A DNA stretch of 64,000 nucleotides from Zantedeschia hybrid cultivar (GCA_030544215.1 JARZZO010000002.1:76391150-76455149), one strand, 5' to 3'. Positions 32,116 through 45,304 are shown, numbered from the stretch's first letter. Numbers and translations are program-made. Notes: generated by a model not told the origin, from the sequence alone.

Positions 32116-35095
32116 ATGAGACATATGCACATATTGTCTAATCTTTTTCACTTGAGATCCTCCAATCAACGAAGTCATACAACATGAGAGGAACAAGTGT
32201 ATCGTTAGTACCTTTGGCCGAATGGCTCGTATTACTTCTAGTTAAGTGCAAAGCTTTATTCTTAAATATAACAAAATAATACACACACACACCCCCCAAA
32301 CCACCACCATCGAAAATGAGTGGAGTTCCAAGTTCTAAGATGAAGTGGGATAGATAAACATGCATGATAATGTTTAGAGAAAATCCTGCCCTTTCTTGGG
32401 TCTAATGGCACAGTGGTACAATGCTATGATCCCAAATAAGAGGTGAGGTAGAGGGTTCTAAATCAATGGAGTACCAATCCACACAACTATTTGTATCCAC
32501 CTCACTCACGGAGTGACCATTCTACCTTCGAAGATGATAAATCTGCCTAGAAGAGCAAAAGTGCTGGAAAACAGCTTCCCCCTTTGTTCGAATAGAAATA
32601 GTCACTGCAATACCTCGAGGGTGTTGCAGTACAACAACCATCTGATCAACAGATCAGATGGCATGCAGTTCCAGTGCTGCCCAAAGGGGGTGCAACCAGT
32701 TAAACTCCACATGCCAATTGGACAGCAGTTATACTCCAACACCCCAAGGCACATTGCACAGGTATTTCTCCTGTTCAAATCCCTTCCACAACCCCAAATG
32801 GGCAGTGTAAGTATCATTGAGCTACATACTCATTGGCATTTTCTATGTCAAGAGGGAGATCTTGCTAGGGTCTATTACATGCTAACAACATTTTGTTAGT
32901 AACCAAGCTGACCGAGTAGACTCATGAGCCAGGCCCAGAATTTGATAGAATGTGCAGATGGTTTCTCCACCTTCTACCAACTCCAATCTGGCAGACTTCC
33001 AAATTTCCTCAGAAAAAAGCAAGCACCTACCTTGAGCTGACTTCCTATGATATAGTGTGGCAACTGATCTGTTACAATGTTTGAGATGTTTACACACCTT
33101 GAATTGTGATTTACTGAATGATTTGGGTAAAAACATTATGCTAAGGAAAAGGAATTTGCACTTACATCTCATAAAGAGGTGTGAAAATATGAGAAGGCTA
33201 ACTATTAATAAAATAGAGGCTGCTCTAAAGCTGCAGTTACAAGAGATCCGCCATAGGCAAACTTAAAGGTCAAGATGTAGGGGCTCTTCGGTGAAGTTCA
33301 AGTGGCAGTCACCTCATTAAAAGCATTTATAATATATGCTTTCCTTGTAAACCAAGATAATAGACTATCATGACATAAGTAAACATATGCCCACAATAGA
33401 TTGAGTATTTCCAAATCTAAACATCTACATCATAGATTTAATTGTTTCTAGCTCAATTTATATATTACCCCTCTTATCATCTACTTGTCATATCTCCCTA
33501 AAACCTTGTGATCCTTGTTATTGCCTTCTCTTTTAAGGAGATAACACAATTCATCACAGAGGTATTCGATATCTATCAGTAAAACTTAGTTCAAGCTGTC
33601 TTCCACTGACTTTCATCAGTTTTTGGAATTTGAAGATGAGGGCATATACCAGAACTACATACACATTCATGCTTCACATAATGCGTATCTCACGCCTTTA
33701 CATAACAATGGTGTAAAAAATCCACCTTATAAGAAGCATAAAAATTTTGGATAAGAAATGGCTTCACAGGATCAAACTCATTATCAATTTTTGTTGATAT
33801 TGAGAGATAATAAGGATATCAATGAAATTGAAGAAAAAATGGCATGCACCTGTGTCTTAACCATTAAGTAGATGCAGTATAAATTAATCATGCAGTCACT
33901 TTAGCAACCAATTTAATTGGCTAATAACTGCGTGAACAAAGGAAAATGAAAAGTTGGAGAAGCTGGGAAAGGTGGACGAGTTTCAATTACCAATGGTCTT
34001 GCTTGTTTTGATCCTTGTTACTGTTTTTTTAATCTGTTACACTAAGATGACAATTGAAACCTACTTGAATTTCTAAAAATAATAAGAGTTATGCTGATGT
34101 TCAGTAACTAAAAAAATTATACCTAGTCTTCCACGTATTATCCTCAGATTCTAGGACCTATTTTATCCACATGATCAGCAGTGCCTATACTACTATACGT
34201 ATGCACTTGGTCAATGGTTTGCTTCCCATTTACATGCACTCACAGTCCCAGCAGTGATAGCATGCATTTGAATCCAAACCACAATGCATACATCAGAAAC
34301 CCAAAATAATATAAGGTTTGGCACGAACATGAGATGTATTCAAATCTCCTTTTCAAAGTAACCATCATTTCCTGTTGCCAAAAGAAATGTTAACACTGAT
34401 GTGCCAAGCAGGATTAAGGGATAAGTTGACCAATTCTAACTCTGCTTTTTGAAGGCCAGAATACACGTAATAGCATTCTGCCTCAAAAAAGTAAAACCAA
34501 GATAGATGTACAAAAATTCCCAAAGATGGATTATGAACCTTCATAGTCAAAAGTCATTGAAAAATAGATGTTCATCAGAGTGACACTTGAAGATGCTAAC
34601 AGGCGAGTCAGATTTTCGGCATGTTAGCACACGTCCTGTTTATCCTGCTATCCCTTTCATTTTAATCAGATAATGGGGGGTTCCAGAAATCACCATCAGA
34701 TGTCCATGATTAATATAGAAACTTAGGTGCTCATGTTTTTTTAGAAATACTTCTCACCTTATTTGGGGCTCCACACAATCTATCTATCTTTGACAAATCT
34801 CCGAAGCAAAGCATTCCCAAATGAGTCCATAAACAAAGAACAAAGGAATGATGTCTATATCTTACAAGCACAGTACAACTTTTATTTAATGAATTGACCA
34901 TGGCCTAAAATCCAGAGGAGAACCATATAAATCTATGAGAAACCGTTACATGATTCTAAAGAGGAAATTAAGCCTTTGTCCCTACCCTTTTCATCAGAGA
35001 ATATGCATAGATAGACGACAAAACTACTTTTACAGGAAATTTACTTTCTTTCAGAAGTACTTACATGCTCATGATCTTGTTAAAGAGTCAGCTAG
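32116..35095. other. Intergenic, no gene recognised
   Basis: AT-rich DNA. 32513-32899 and 32882-33172 have open frames but no family motif. One tRNA-like SINE candidate is at 32395-32500. A 300-bp stretch around 32560-32880 has a coding-like base composition and may be an old gene relic; I cannot name it. Confidence 0.4.
32395..32500 (+). repeat. Possible tRNA-derived SINE head
   Basis: Contains 'taatggcacagtggtacaatg', close to a tRNA box A, and 'gaggtagagggttctaaatc', close to box B, about 45 bases apart. The spacing fits an internal pol III promoter of a plant SINE. Tail and target duplication not identified. Confidence 0.4.
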
Positions 35096-35761
35096 TTATC
35101 GACTTCCTGATGAATTTTCACCAGTCCACAAGGAATGAAAACCCATAATATCTCTGTATTCTCCAGTCCCAAGGCAACGGTTACAATATGCAAGTCCACT
35201 TCCACCACAAGTCTTGCACCTAAAAAGGTAGAGATATCTTTTTCTCTTGTGAACACAAGATAAAAGTTTACCCCCCACAAACTGGATGACAAATGAAGCC
35301 AGAGTGAAGCAACTCACCATTTTGGCCATTCCCCTTTTGGAAGCATAGCAAGATGCACACAATTTGTCCTGCCTACCAGGGGGCAAAGACAAAACAGAAT
35401 GTGAGGTTAAGTTAACCATGGACACAACATAACTAGCAAGAAAAGCAATAGTAACTTTGCACAAGTGCACGCCCGTGTGTTTTGGTTTTTTTTTTTTTTT
35501 CCTTTCTTGGGGAGGGGGGGGGGGGGGGGGGCGTTTACAGCATGTGTGCATGGGTAGGAGCTTGTGAATGTGTGCGCGCACGTGCACATGCATGCGTGTG
35601 TGTTGTGTGCCTGTGCATGCATCTAACACTTACAGCATGTGTGCATGGGTGGGTGGGAGCTTGTGAATGTGTGTGTGCATGCACATGCATGCGTGTGTAT
35701 TGTGTGCCTGTGCAACTTTGCACATGCATATGCATGCATGTGCGAGTGTGTCTCTGTGTTT

Positions 35762-35831
<70 letters not shown>

Positions 35832-38800
35832 GATGCAGCGTGTGTGCATGTGTGCGCACGTGTGCATGTTTGTTGTGTGCCCATGCATGCACACGGGGGT
35901 GGGAGAGACCTCTTCCCTGACACTGGCGGCAATCAACTCTTCCACTTCCTTTACAGATTGAACATGGTGAAATAGGCTTTTGTCTTTCCACTTTCAGAAC
36001 ATTAGACTGCATTTAAAAGTTAAAACAAAAAGATTACAGCATGAATCGGGACGACCAAGGAAACTTAAAAAAGAAAGATAATTTAAATCAATCACATAAA
36101 TATCATGAAAAATCTGGTCGAGCATCACTTAGACAAAGCATTTTTAACTTCCGCAAACAGATTGAAAGCAGATCACAACAACATGACCACAGAATACAAA
36201 AACAAAGGCAATTTTCACCATGCTGCTTTGTATCTTCCATTAAACATCATATAATTTTTTTGACAAACTTAGATACTCAAAGCACGACAAGAAAATTGCT
36301 GATCACCCTCTCCAAAAATGCATGCTGGAAGAAAAACTAGCAAAAGACTAGTGGGTAAAATAACATGATTTCTGCAGCGCTAAGAAAGTTGATATCCTGA
36401 ACAAGTTTTACCATAATTTATAGCCTTCTAGGAAGTTTCTTTCATGTTTTCTCTGTTTTTTAATCAATGATTCAATAGAAACAAGAGGCAGTTTGCTCTG
36501 GCTTAAAAAGGAACCGCCGGCCTCGGGTACTGATTATTATTCATTAATATTGGCAGAAAAAGGTCTTTATTGAGAAAAGGTCTACCTATTTGATGGCAGA
36601 CAGATATTGAAAAAAAAAAGGCAATGAGAACAGCTTATAGGCGTATGGAGGCATAATAAGCTTGGACAGTATTATAGCATGTGCCACCCAAGAAACAAAG
36701 TTTTTTGTTCCAAAGGTTCTTTAGAAATGAGGACCCAGTAATATCCAAATAACAGATTACTCCAATGTTTCCAAGCTTGGTGTTCAACAAACAATTAAGA
36801 TGATATGAGGCAACTTCCAAGGGAAGATGGAAAAAGCAAGGATTCTCTGTGGTGGAATAACAGGAGAACATTTAGAGGTCAATGCTAAAGGTTAAGGTGT
36901 TCAAGACAGCTATGATGCAATACAGTTACATAAAAATGGCGAGGAATAAGAAAAAAATATGGAGTACAGGCAGATTCATCAAGACAGAGAGACCTCCCTC
37001 TGGAGACTCACATGCAGGTAAAGAAACATACAATAGTTTAAAAGATACATCAAAGGGTTGTGTTGAGACTATCTTGAAAGCCTTGAAACCCCATCTCTGC
37101 AGTTTTTATATGAATAAGTCGTAAAAGATTAACCTACTAGTATTTGAAGCTGCTTTTGTGAACATACAACGGTGAAGAAGAAGAACAGATGCATTAAAGG
37201 AGATTACTACTGTTACACGTATGAAAGAAATATTGGTGAGGTCACCCGAGCACGGACCCGGTTCAACCGGGCTTATGTCCACCACAGAGGATTTATGCAG
37301 CGACTTAGGCTTCATTGCGGCTTGACGAAGGATTATGTGATGTTTGATTTGTATTTTAACTGTCAGGGATTCATTTGGACATTTGTAAGGCCCACTTGAG
37401 GCCCAGTGAGTTGTTTTTATATTTTCTAGTATTTTTCTGGATGACTTTTAGGATATTTCTTAGGGTTCAGGTTATTTTGGTCATTAGCCCAGTAGGGAGT
37501 CATTAGGGTTTTGGATTTTCTATAAATACTCTTGTATTCACTCATTGGAGGGAAATGAAGAATGCTTTTGAGTGCTTGCAGCCATGCGTGCTTGTGTGTC
37601 AATCCCTTGAAGGGAAGGGCATGAAGCCCATAGCTGCCTCCCCCCCTCTCTTCTTTTCTCTCTGCGAATATCTCTCTTTGTGCAGCCTCCCTCTCTCTCT
37701 CTCTTTCTCTCTCTCTCCCCCTCTCCCTCCCCCTATAGATCTCTCTTCCTCTCTCTCTCTGTCGTTTTCCCCCTTTTTGTGTCTTTGTTGCTTTCTCCAC
37801 CCATACATCCTCATCACTCAAGCCGGGGAAGACTGTGTCCTCGACCCCACTTTCGCCACGTGTCAAATAAAGTGGGTTCGCCTGCTGAAGCATCGTCATC
37901 CGCTTCCAAAGAAGGCCACACATGGCAGCTTCCGCTTGCGGAGCTTCGTCGCCTACGCTCAGGTTGGGCCTTTTCCTCCCTAAGCCGCCACCATGTAGCG
38001 GCGCCTACAGGCTCGCGGCCTTCTACCTTGTCACCTATGTTAGCCCCATCCAACAGCCACACCAACGGAGCCCGTGCAGACTTCACCCCGCCCTGATCTC
38101 GTCAATTGCGCTGCTACCGTCCGCCCGCCTCGCCACTCAGCACCTGTGTGAGTTCCACCGCCCTACTCCAATGCCACGTGTCAGCCAACTGTGCATCCCG
38201 CCATCGTCCCTATAGCACTAGCCCGCGGCCTGCCGTGGGGCTTCCACACGGTCCAATACCCCTTGTCCCAGATCTATCAGGCCCCGCCCGTGTCCCCACT
38301 CACCCGAGGTTGCACTCTTGGAAGGTCTTGCGTTCCCTGCGACAAGCCCACTAGTGGGTCACTTGTCTCTGTTAACACCCAAGCCCCAAGAGCAGCCCCG
38401 ATTTGTCTCGATTATCATGCAGCCAAGATGATCCGTACCAACATATCATCACGAGAAATCCAACGGCCTCAGCTAGTGTGCCTCGCTCTTCAACGAATAG
38501 GTCTGGAGACTCTTTCTGACTCATCTCATACATGAGTGTAGTAGGTTAGCCTAGCTAGTTACATAATATTTCGCTACCAGATTGTAAGCTAGTGACATGG
38601 AATGCAGAATCGACCGATTTGGCTCGTGATCGCGCCCCCCCCCCCCAAAAAAAAAAAACAGCACCCCCCAACCCTTCCCCTCCTTCCCGCTTTTGCCGCC
38701 AGCCATCGTTTCTCTCTCTCTCTCTCTCTCTCAAAGAGGTGTGTCGCCGTTGTATTTCTTTACCGTGTTTCTTCATCAACCCAAGATATATTTTGATCTT

Positions 38801-41800
38801 AAATTTTTTAAATTGTCAAAAAAATAAGAGATACTTATTGTAGTGTAGATCTATCAATTTTTAGCATTGAAAAAATATTTACATGTTGGTTAGCTTTAAT
38901 TTCTCAAAATTAACCCTAATTAGGTTTAAAAATTAGGAATTTTGCATAATTAGTGTAATTAAGATTCAATTGAACTTATTAAAATCTGATTGCACAAATT
39001 TGTACATTAATTACCTATGATTAGTGTTAATTCCCCAAAATTAATCCTAATTAGAATTTAAAAATTAAAACTTTTACATAATTAGTGCAATTAAGGTTCA
39101 ATTGAGTATGTCAAACACTCAATTGAACTTATTAAAATTTGATTGTATATATTTGTGTATTAATTGCATGTGATCACTAATTCCCCAAAAGTAACCCTAA
39201 TTAGAGTTTAAAAAATGAGACTTTTACATAATTAGTGTAATTAAAGTTCAATTGAGTATGTCAAACACTCAATTGAACTTATTAAAATCCAATTGTACAT
39301 ATCTATGCATTAATTACATGTGATTAGTACTAATTCGCCAAAATTAACCTAATCAGGATTTAAAAATTGAGACTTTTACAAAATTAGTGTAATTAAAGTT
39401 CAATTGAGTATGCCAAATACTCAACTGAACTTATTCAAATCTGATTGCACAGATTCATACATTAATTACATATGATTAGTGCTAATTCTTCAAAATTAAT
39501 CTTAATTAGGATTTAAAAATTGAGATTTTTGCATAATTAGAGTAATGAAGGTTCAATTGGGTATGTCAAATACTCAATTGAACTGATTTAACTCATTGAA
39601 GTCTGATCGTACACTTTTATTTGTATCTTTTTATCTTATGTAGGAATATTGCAAAGCGAGCACATCAGGAACAGGAGGTGGAGCAACAGGACGGTGATCC
39701 TAGTTGGCGTCATGGCACACTGCTGGACACTAGACAGAGGAGAGTAAAATGTAACTGGTGTGGAAAGGAGATGGGTGGAAGTGTGTATCACCTAAAGCAA
39801 CATATTACTGGCATTTCAAGTGATGTGAGTAGATTGTGAATCGATTTCGCTTGAATTGAAGAAGGAAATGAGGAATTACATGATAGGTAAAAAAGCCTTA
39901 AAAGATTTATCAGCTGAACAATGAGTGGACCTTCAAAATGAAATTTCAAGACGCCAGAGAAGAATGGATTACAATTTGCCTATTGAGCGACCGATTCATT
40001 TATGAAGATGATCCAAATGACCCAAATCATGAGTTCACTAGAGATGTTCGTGCCAGCATGCATACTTCTGTTGAGATGAGGAACGACAAAGAGACATAGG
40101 AGCATCAATATCTATAGATATGGCATTGATGCAACTGTCACTGTCCACAATGACTTTTAGACCTTCCCGTCAATCTTAATGAAGGTGTGAAAAATCGACG
40201 TCCGACACCAATCCTCATCCTCCATCGGTCGAGCAATGATGCACCTCACTACCCCAAGCAGACTGCCATTCGGGAGTTCCACAATCCTCTCGACATATCA
40301 ATACTCCTTTTAGATGTAGCCTATCACCTCACCATGATCTCCAGCCCCATAGATCTCTAACTCAACCATTGGAGGAGGAGGCTCCTTAAACTCGACCACC
40401 GACAAAGCTCTAGTAGGGCACTATGAAGCACAATGGCCATAACCACGGCATCTAAAACACTAGGTATGTGTTGTAGCACCCTTAGTAGGCTCACTGGTGG
40501 CAATCCCCTTCCCTTTAACATTATGCCTCAGGGGTGGGGTTAGGGCAGCGGCCTACGCCGAATCAACAGGACGTAGACCAGCCTTCTCAGCTATTGGAGC
40601 AGGTCGAGTGGATACATAGTAAGAACCAAGCGAGTTACGAGGCTCGGGTGCACGGGAAACCTAAGGCCTGTAGGACTGGAGTTTATGGAATCTCTCAACG
40701 TCCAAGGCAATCTAATACACATGCTATAAAGAAGTCACCTCTCTCAAAAAGAGCACACGTTGGATCTCCTCACGCAAACCCGTCCAAAACCTCGATAGCG
40801 TCAAGGCACTATCCTCAATACCACTACATTTATACAGCTAGTCATCAAAAAGTGTGATGTACTCGGACACATGTTTGTTCCCCTGGGTAAGTCGCTGCCA
40901 CTAATCTAAGAGGCGCTGATGGAAAGTGGGAGGAAGGTACTTTTCCCGCAGCTTGGCTTTCATTTCTCTCCAAGTCTCAATCGGCTCTTGCCTCCGAATG
41001 GCAAAGAGGCACTCTACATTCATCCAGTAGGTCTTAGCAGGACCTACTAGCTTCATAATAGCAAGCTGGACCTTCCTAGCCTCCAACATTTCATACCACC
41101 TGAAGTAGTGGTCCATGCCGGCCTCCCAATCAAGATAGACTTGGGGATCAAAGGATCCATTAAAACTCAGGGCATCAACTCACACACTACGTAGCACACA
41201 ATCATCAGGATCATAATGCTCACAAAAAAGGTCTCTCCTCCTAGACACGCTCTCGACCTCGACCATAATTAGTTGGACAGGGCCAGTGGCCTGCATGAGC
41301 CCTCGGAACATCATGGATACTCTTACGGTCAGATTGATCTAAGCGGTCCTCCAACATAGACAACCTCTCATCTAAAGCTCGCATCCACTCATTGGTTCCC
41401 CACGTGGACTCATTATACCATTTAAGCACTGCCCAAACTGACCAAGCTGAGCTGTAAGAGCATGAAGGGACTCTGCAATGCTAGGGCCATGGTGGAATCA
41501 AGTGGAGGACCATGACGTCTAAACTCTGTACTGTGCCGAGTGGGCATACACAGACAGTGTGAGGGCAAAGACAAGTGGGACACTACAGGAGTGTGAGAGT
41601 GAGACAACTATGATGCAACACTAAAAATGAAAGGATATACAATAATGCAGGGAAATGCAAAATGAGAATGCTGATTTTTTTTTTACAGCAAATAAAATGA
41701 TCAAACTAATGCTAATGTGAACACTAAAAGCAACACTAACAATGCCAACAATGTAAACATAAGCAAGAGTATCAACACTAACAAAAGCACCCTATCCTAA

Positions 41801-44800
41801 CCATGCTCCTATACCAAAAATTGATGAGGGACGACAATGATGCATAAGTAAACTATGGCAAGCACATGTACGTCAACAACGATCCAACTAATTATGGCAA
41901 ATAAGCACAAGCAAACCAGCAGCCCATTCGCACAATTATGAAATAATCAAGCAATCTTACCCATCCCGCGATGCCAACCAATGCAAAGTAATGAAACATG
42001 TGATCGACAGTAGTATAGGAACCTCCGTAGAATAGGGATGTTCTAAGGTTAATGTGCAGGAACCTGTGTAACAGCAGGAATAAAAATATGAAGGGATCCT
42101 TCCAATCTCACACAAATAGCCAACAGTGATTCACATGTTTAAAAGCAGCTAGATCCTACCCTCACTTACTCTGGGTGCACAGCAGTTAAGAGGCATACTA
42201 AAGAAACAGTACTATCTCAAAACCAATAAACCCGGGGAATCAATGCTAACCAAATTCGGTGGAAGACGCTCCAAATGCACCTCCAGAGGTGATGAAGATG
42301 ATGCTCCAAGTGCACCTGTACAGATCAGCAGGACGGCATCACCGGGACAGGTCCCACTCCATCAACATGCGGTTGTAGTGCTGGACGCGACGCTCCCTGT
42401 GGACCTGATGGCCCGACCATGGCTTCCTCTGTCCAAGTTGTGCTCTGGTTGGCTGATGAGACCCTCACATGAGCCTTCTTTGACCCATCACATCTCCCAG
42501 GCTTCTAGGGAGGGCAACGTTGGTTTCTTAAAGGGAGGGCACGGGTTCCAAGACAGCTGCCATGCTTCAACCATTCCTTTCAAATAAAGATGCAGAACAA
42601 CAAATCTCCATGGAGGCTACTGTGCTGTCCACAGATGGGGGCTCGGATGGACTCACAGCAGTAAAAAAATGAACAAAATGGTAGGAGAGAAGAACAGAAA
42701 AGGAATGGGAGCAGAAATATTGATCAGCACACAGGTTGAGGTGGGCAGATGGCGATGGCCGCATGGGATACAAGGGGACCCCTCGTCCAGTGCCCCTCTC
42801 AGGCTCCCTCTCACAGGCGGCGCTCCTCACAAGAGACACTTTAGGGTTTCCAAAAAGGAAGCTTCCATTCCATTATATTCATTCTAAGCATCTCTTACAA
42901 AGGGGCCTCCTATATATAAGGAGGAAGATACTACAAAGTACAAAAATGCCCATTACAGGAGATAAATGGGTTCACAGCTGCAAAAAATAAAAGATGCCCA
43001 CTAACACATGGCCCAACTCAAAGTGATACCAATGTCATGCTAAAGGAAAATACGAGAAAATAAAAGATACATAAGCAAATAATAATAAATGATGGCTCAA
43101 ATGACCACTAGGCAGTGTAGTCATCGTCTCCCATCCACAAAGATGTCTCGCCCACATCGTCTCAGCGTCGGCGTCGGTACATGAACGTCAGGTCGGAAGG
43201 AATGCCCGCACGGGTGTCCTTACGAAAGAGACCACCCAACCTAGCATCTCAGCTACTTCTAACAACCCTATGACTTCTAGCACACTCCACCTACTACCTT
43301 GGCTGCTATTAGCTCATCCCAGTCGCACACCACAACCACAACTAGGACATCCCAGCTAGGCACCCCCGCCACTCGTAGCACTACGCAGCCAAGTAGCACT
43401 CCCATGCATAGGGTTTATGTCCTTGGACCACCCCCTTTTAGGACCCTACAGCTGATCAATGCTAGAGAGTCTAAGCGCGATCTTGTAGAGAGTGAGCCGA
43501 TCTTTGCCTTCACGGTGAGAGAGGTTGATGATGAGACCCCGAACGAGCACCCCACTAGGGTTGTCTCTCTCCGTCATGAGTGTCAGGATGTTTTCCCTGA
43601 GGACCTCTCGGGTGGTTTACCACATATTCATGACATCCAGCATCGTTATCAACTTGATCCCGAGATCCATGTTGCCCAACCTGCCTCATTATCGCATGAA
43701 CTCCACTGAGCATACTGAGTTGCAAAGGTAGGTTGAGGAGCTCCGGAGGAGGGGCCCCGTTAGAGAAAGCATAAGCCGATACCATAGACAATATCCTAGA
43801 TGAATGGTAGTCCTAACTACCGTTAGGTCTTCTGATTCCTCACTACAAGGGTCGGCCGGTAGCATGATTTTCTTGTTATTTTACATATTATTCTTCCTAG
43901 ATATTGTGGACGTCTATTCGTACATTGGCCATTCATTTATGATGACTTGCTGATCTCGAGTAGTTTGACATTAGCCAGATCTTTATGGTTGCCATTCCGC
44001 ATCAAATTTTTTGGCTTAAATACATATGTACCTAATACGCAAGCAACACTAATGTTTCTGTCACTCATAACAGTAGACATGATAAAGGGCAGGATCAGCA
44101 GTAGACTATTTTTTGAACACGTTCTAACATGTGAAAAATCCATTCTGCCGCAAATTTTGTTGTGGTCTCCTAGATTCTTGACATGTTTTCTGTTGTACCC
44201 ACAAAATAAAAGAAGAAAGCAACTCTTCTTCCTGATTGAGTCCATTTGATTTGCGTAAAATGCCTTGCACTGCATGAACAACTTTTCAAGAATGGAAGAT
44301 AAGCCATTTGATTACATAGAAAATCCCATCAACCAAAAAATGGGATTCACTGACCAACCTAAATCCCAACTTTGGCATCCACCAGAGGGTTTTGGGTGCA
44401 AGGGGAGGGGAGCTGATGATTTCAAAATCTAAGGATTTTAGTGTTTATGCATCAATCCAAATTACCCTCTAATCAGCAAGTCCTAAATCATTTACATGAT
44501 ACCTTTGTTTAGACATAAATCGCTCACCTAATCTAGAGGCAAACTAACGAAGGTGAGTCACCTGTAAGTGAGCTCAAACTGTGATAGTTTGGTTACTTGC
44601 AACTTTCCTTTCAGCAAAGTTTTTTCATTGGCTCATCTGCAACTAACTTCCAATGCAACGTGTCCTCCCCTCAGCTACTCAGAAGTGTCTTCCAAATTAT
44701 TTTGTGGGAAGTCAATCAATACACCTTTAAACTGTGTGGGGCAGGTGATGATACAGGATTGCTGTCCAAGAACACACTGCATAATCAAAAATCCAGAAAA

Positions 44801-45304
44801 AGAGGCTACTTTGCGGGAAAAGGGCAGAGTACTTAGCTTAAACCCACTCCAGATTCAGGCAATACGTCACCAAACTGTCATCTAATAAAGGATAAACCAA
44901 AAGCACAAAAGCGCACTTAAATTGCATCATTTTAAGCGAAAAGATTCCATTTTTCCGGATGCAAATCATCAAACAAAATCTATAATCTTCTTCTCCTTCC
45001 AATGGGAATTCTGGGTCACCTCGTTCTTACCCGGGTAATTCCCCTCTCTAGGGTTTTCCTTGTTCCCTTGTGAGCCCAACCCAATATGGGACTCAGAAGC
45101 GCGCTAAAAAAAAAAAAAGAAACAGATGGGGGCCCTGCGTACCTCGGTCCGGACGACCCAGGACGGCTTGGAGACGCCGAAGCGGCCCTCGGTGGAGAAG
45201 ATGTGGTGGTTCCGAGGGTAGGGGAAGTCGTCGGCCGGGGTGGATTCCGCCCTCGGGCTCAGGGCGCGCCCCGGCAGCGCCGTAGGGGTTGTACGGGTCG
45301 CCAT
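35096..45304 (-). CDS. DnaJ-type Cys-rich zinc-finger protein (4 exons)
   Basis: Small protein with a DnaJ/Hsp40-type cysteine-rich domain but no J domain; relatives (plant dnaJ-related, BSD2-like) are organellar, mostly plastid. Exons on the minus strand: 45304-45143, 36006-35910, 35372-35318, 35219-35096; introns GT-AG, phases 0, 1, 2. The 145-aa product has four CxxCxGxG motifs: CSICKGSG (69-76), CRQCQGRG (80-87), CKTCGGSG (106-113), CNRCLGTG (117-124). The linker RTNCVHLAMLPKGEWPKW and end GEYRDIMGFH fit my memory of the dnaJ-related family. The N-terminus is basic and Ser/Thr/Pro-rich, fitting a transit peptide (inferred). Intron 1 is 9.1 kb and full of transposon remains; intron 2 holds extreme homopolymers. 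Exon 1 is linked by phase, donor site and resemblance, so that join is the least certain part. The tail after GFH differs from relatives. Confidence 0.82.
35480..35870. repeat. T/G homopolymers and GT-rich minisatellite in intron 2
   Basis: Intron 2 of the DnaJ-like gene. T15 then about 18 G (35486-35531), two GT-rich units of about 100 bp starting 'ttacagcatgtgtgcatgggt' (35535 and 35631), then T25 (35759-35783), (GT)n and a run of 36 G (35795-35830). The transcribed RNA would carry the C and A runs. Homopolymer lengths may include sequencing error. Confidence 0.8.
37330..38600 (+). repeat. Possible LTR-like segment in DnaJ intron 1
   Basis: Contains a strong TATA-like 'tctataaatactcttg' (about 37520) after an AT-rich U3-like stretch, then a C/T-rich and GC-rich part with (CT)n at 37690-37760. 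This layout resembles an LTR of a gypsy-type element. No matching ends or target duplication were found, so the call is weak. Open frames in the GC-rich half have no family motif. Confidence 0.3.
38860..39605. repeat. Tandem repeat, about 150-bp unit
   Basis: Five units, each beginning near 'aattagtgtaattaa', at about 38948, 39080, 39230, 39382 and 39535 (spacing 132, 150, 152, 153). Units carry an inverted pair 'caattgag...ctcaattg' in about 25 bp; the first unit lacks it. The array directly precedes the hAT transposase fragment and may belong to that element. Confidence 0.8.
39640..40098 (+). pseudogene. hAT transposase N-terminal fragment with BED zinc finger
   Basis: The frame to 39839 carries DPSWRHGTLLD and a BED-type finger (VKCNWCGKEM then YHLKQHITGIS), as at the start of DUF659-type hAT transposases. 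After stops, pieces such as ALKDLSAEQ and DDPNDPNHEFTRDV follow to about 40098. The catalytic part is absent. It ends where the gypsy protease fragment begins. Confidence 0.7.
40099..43100 (-). mobile_element. Ty3/gypsy element, 5' part, decayed
   Basis: Minus strand, from right to left: a probable LTR (right edge not found; left edge TG at 41822; TATA-like inverted site near 42912), primer binding site 41805-41816 (TGGTATAGGAGC, near the initiator-Met type), gag about 41430-40900 (DHYFRWYEMLEARKVQLA, ETWREMKAKLREKYLPP), a CCHC knuckle near 40440-40480 (CFRCRGYGHC with a stop before the last Cys), and a retropepsin-like region about 40260-40110 (FHTFIKIDGK, VDSDSCINA, where the family has Asp-Ser-Gly). 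No pol after that. Confidence 0.7.
43299..43870 (+). pseudogene. Ty3/gypsy pol fragment (protease to RT start)
   Basis: Plus-strand frames carry the conserved linker before gypsy reverse transcriptase: HECQDVFPEDLSGGLPHIHDIQH, then in a shifted frame NLPHYRMNSTEHTELQ and after a stop VEELRRRGPVRESISR. Opposite in orientation to the gag at 40900-41430. Similarity ends near 43870. Confidence 0.75.

Noticed and set aside
35407..36012. Proline/histidine/lysine-rich minus-strand ORFs
   Set aside because: They read through the homopolymer and GT repeats of intron 2; only the Cys-rich edges are coding.
37555..38535. Proline- and serine-rich plus-strand ORFs
   Set aside because: Composition-driven, overlapping CT repeats and LTR-like DNA; no conserved motif or splice structure.
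38860..39605. CRISPR-like array
   Set aside because: Units are contiguous and similar throughout, with no spacer pattern; plant nuclear DNA.
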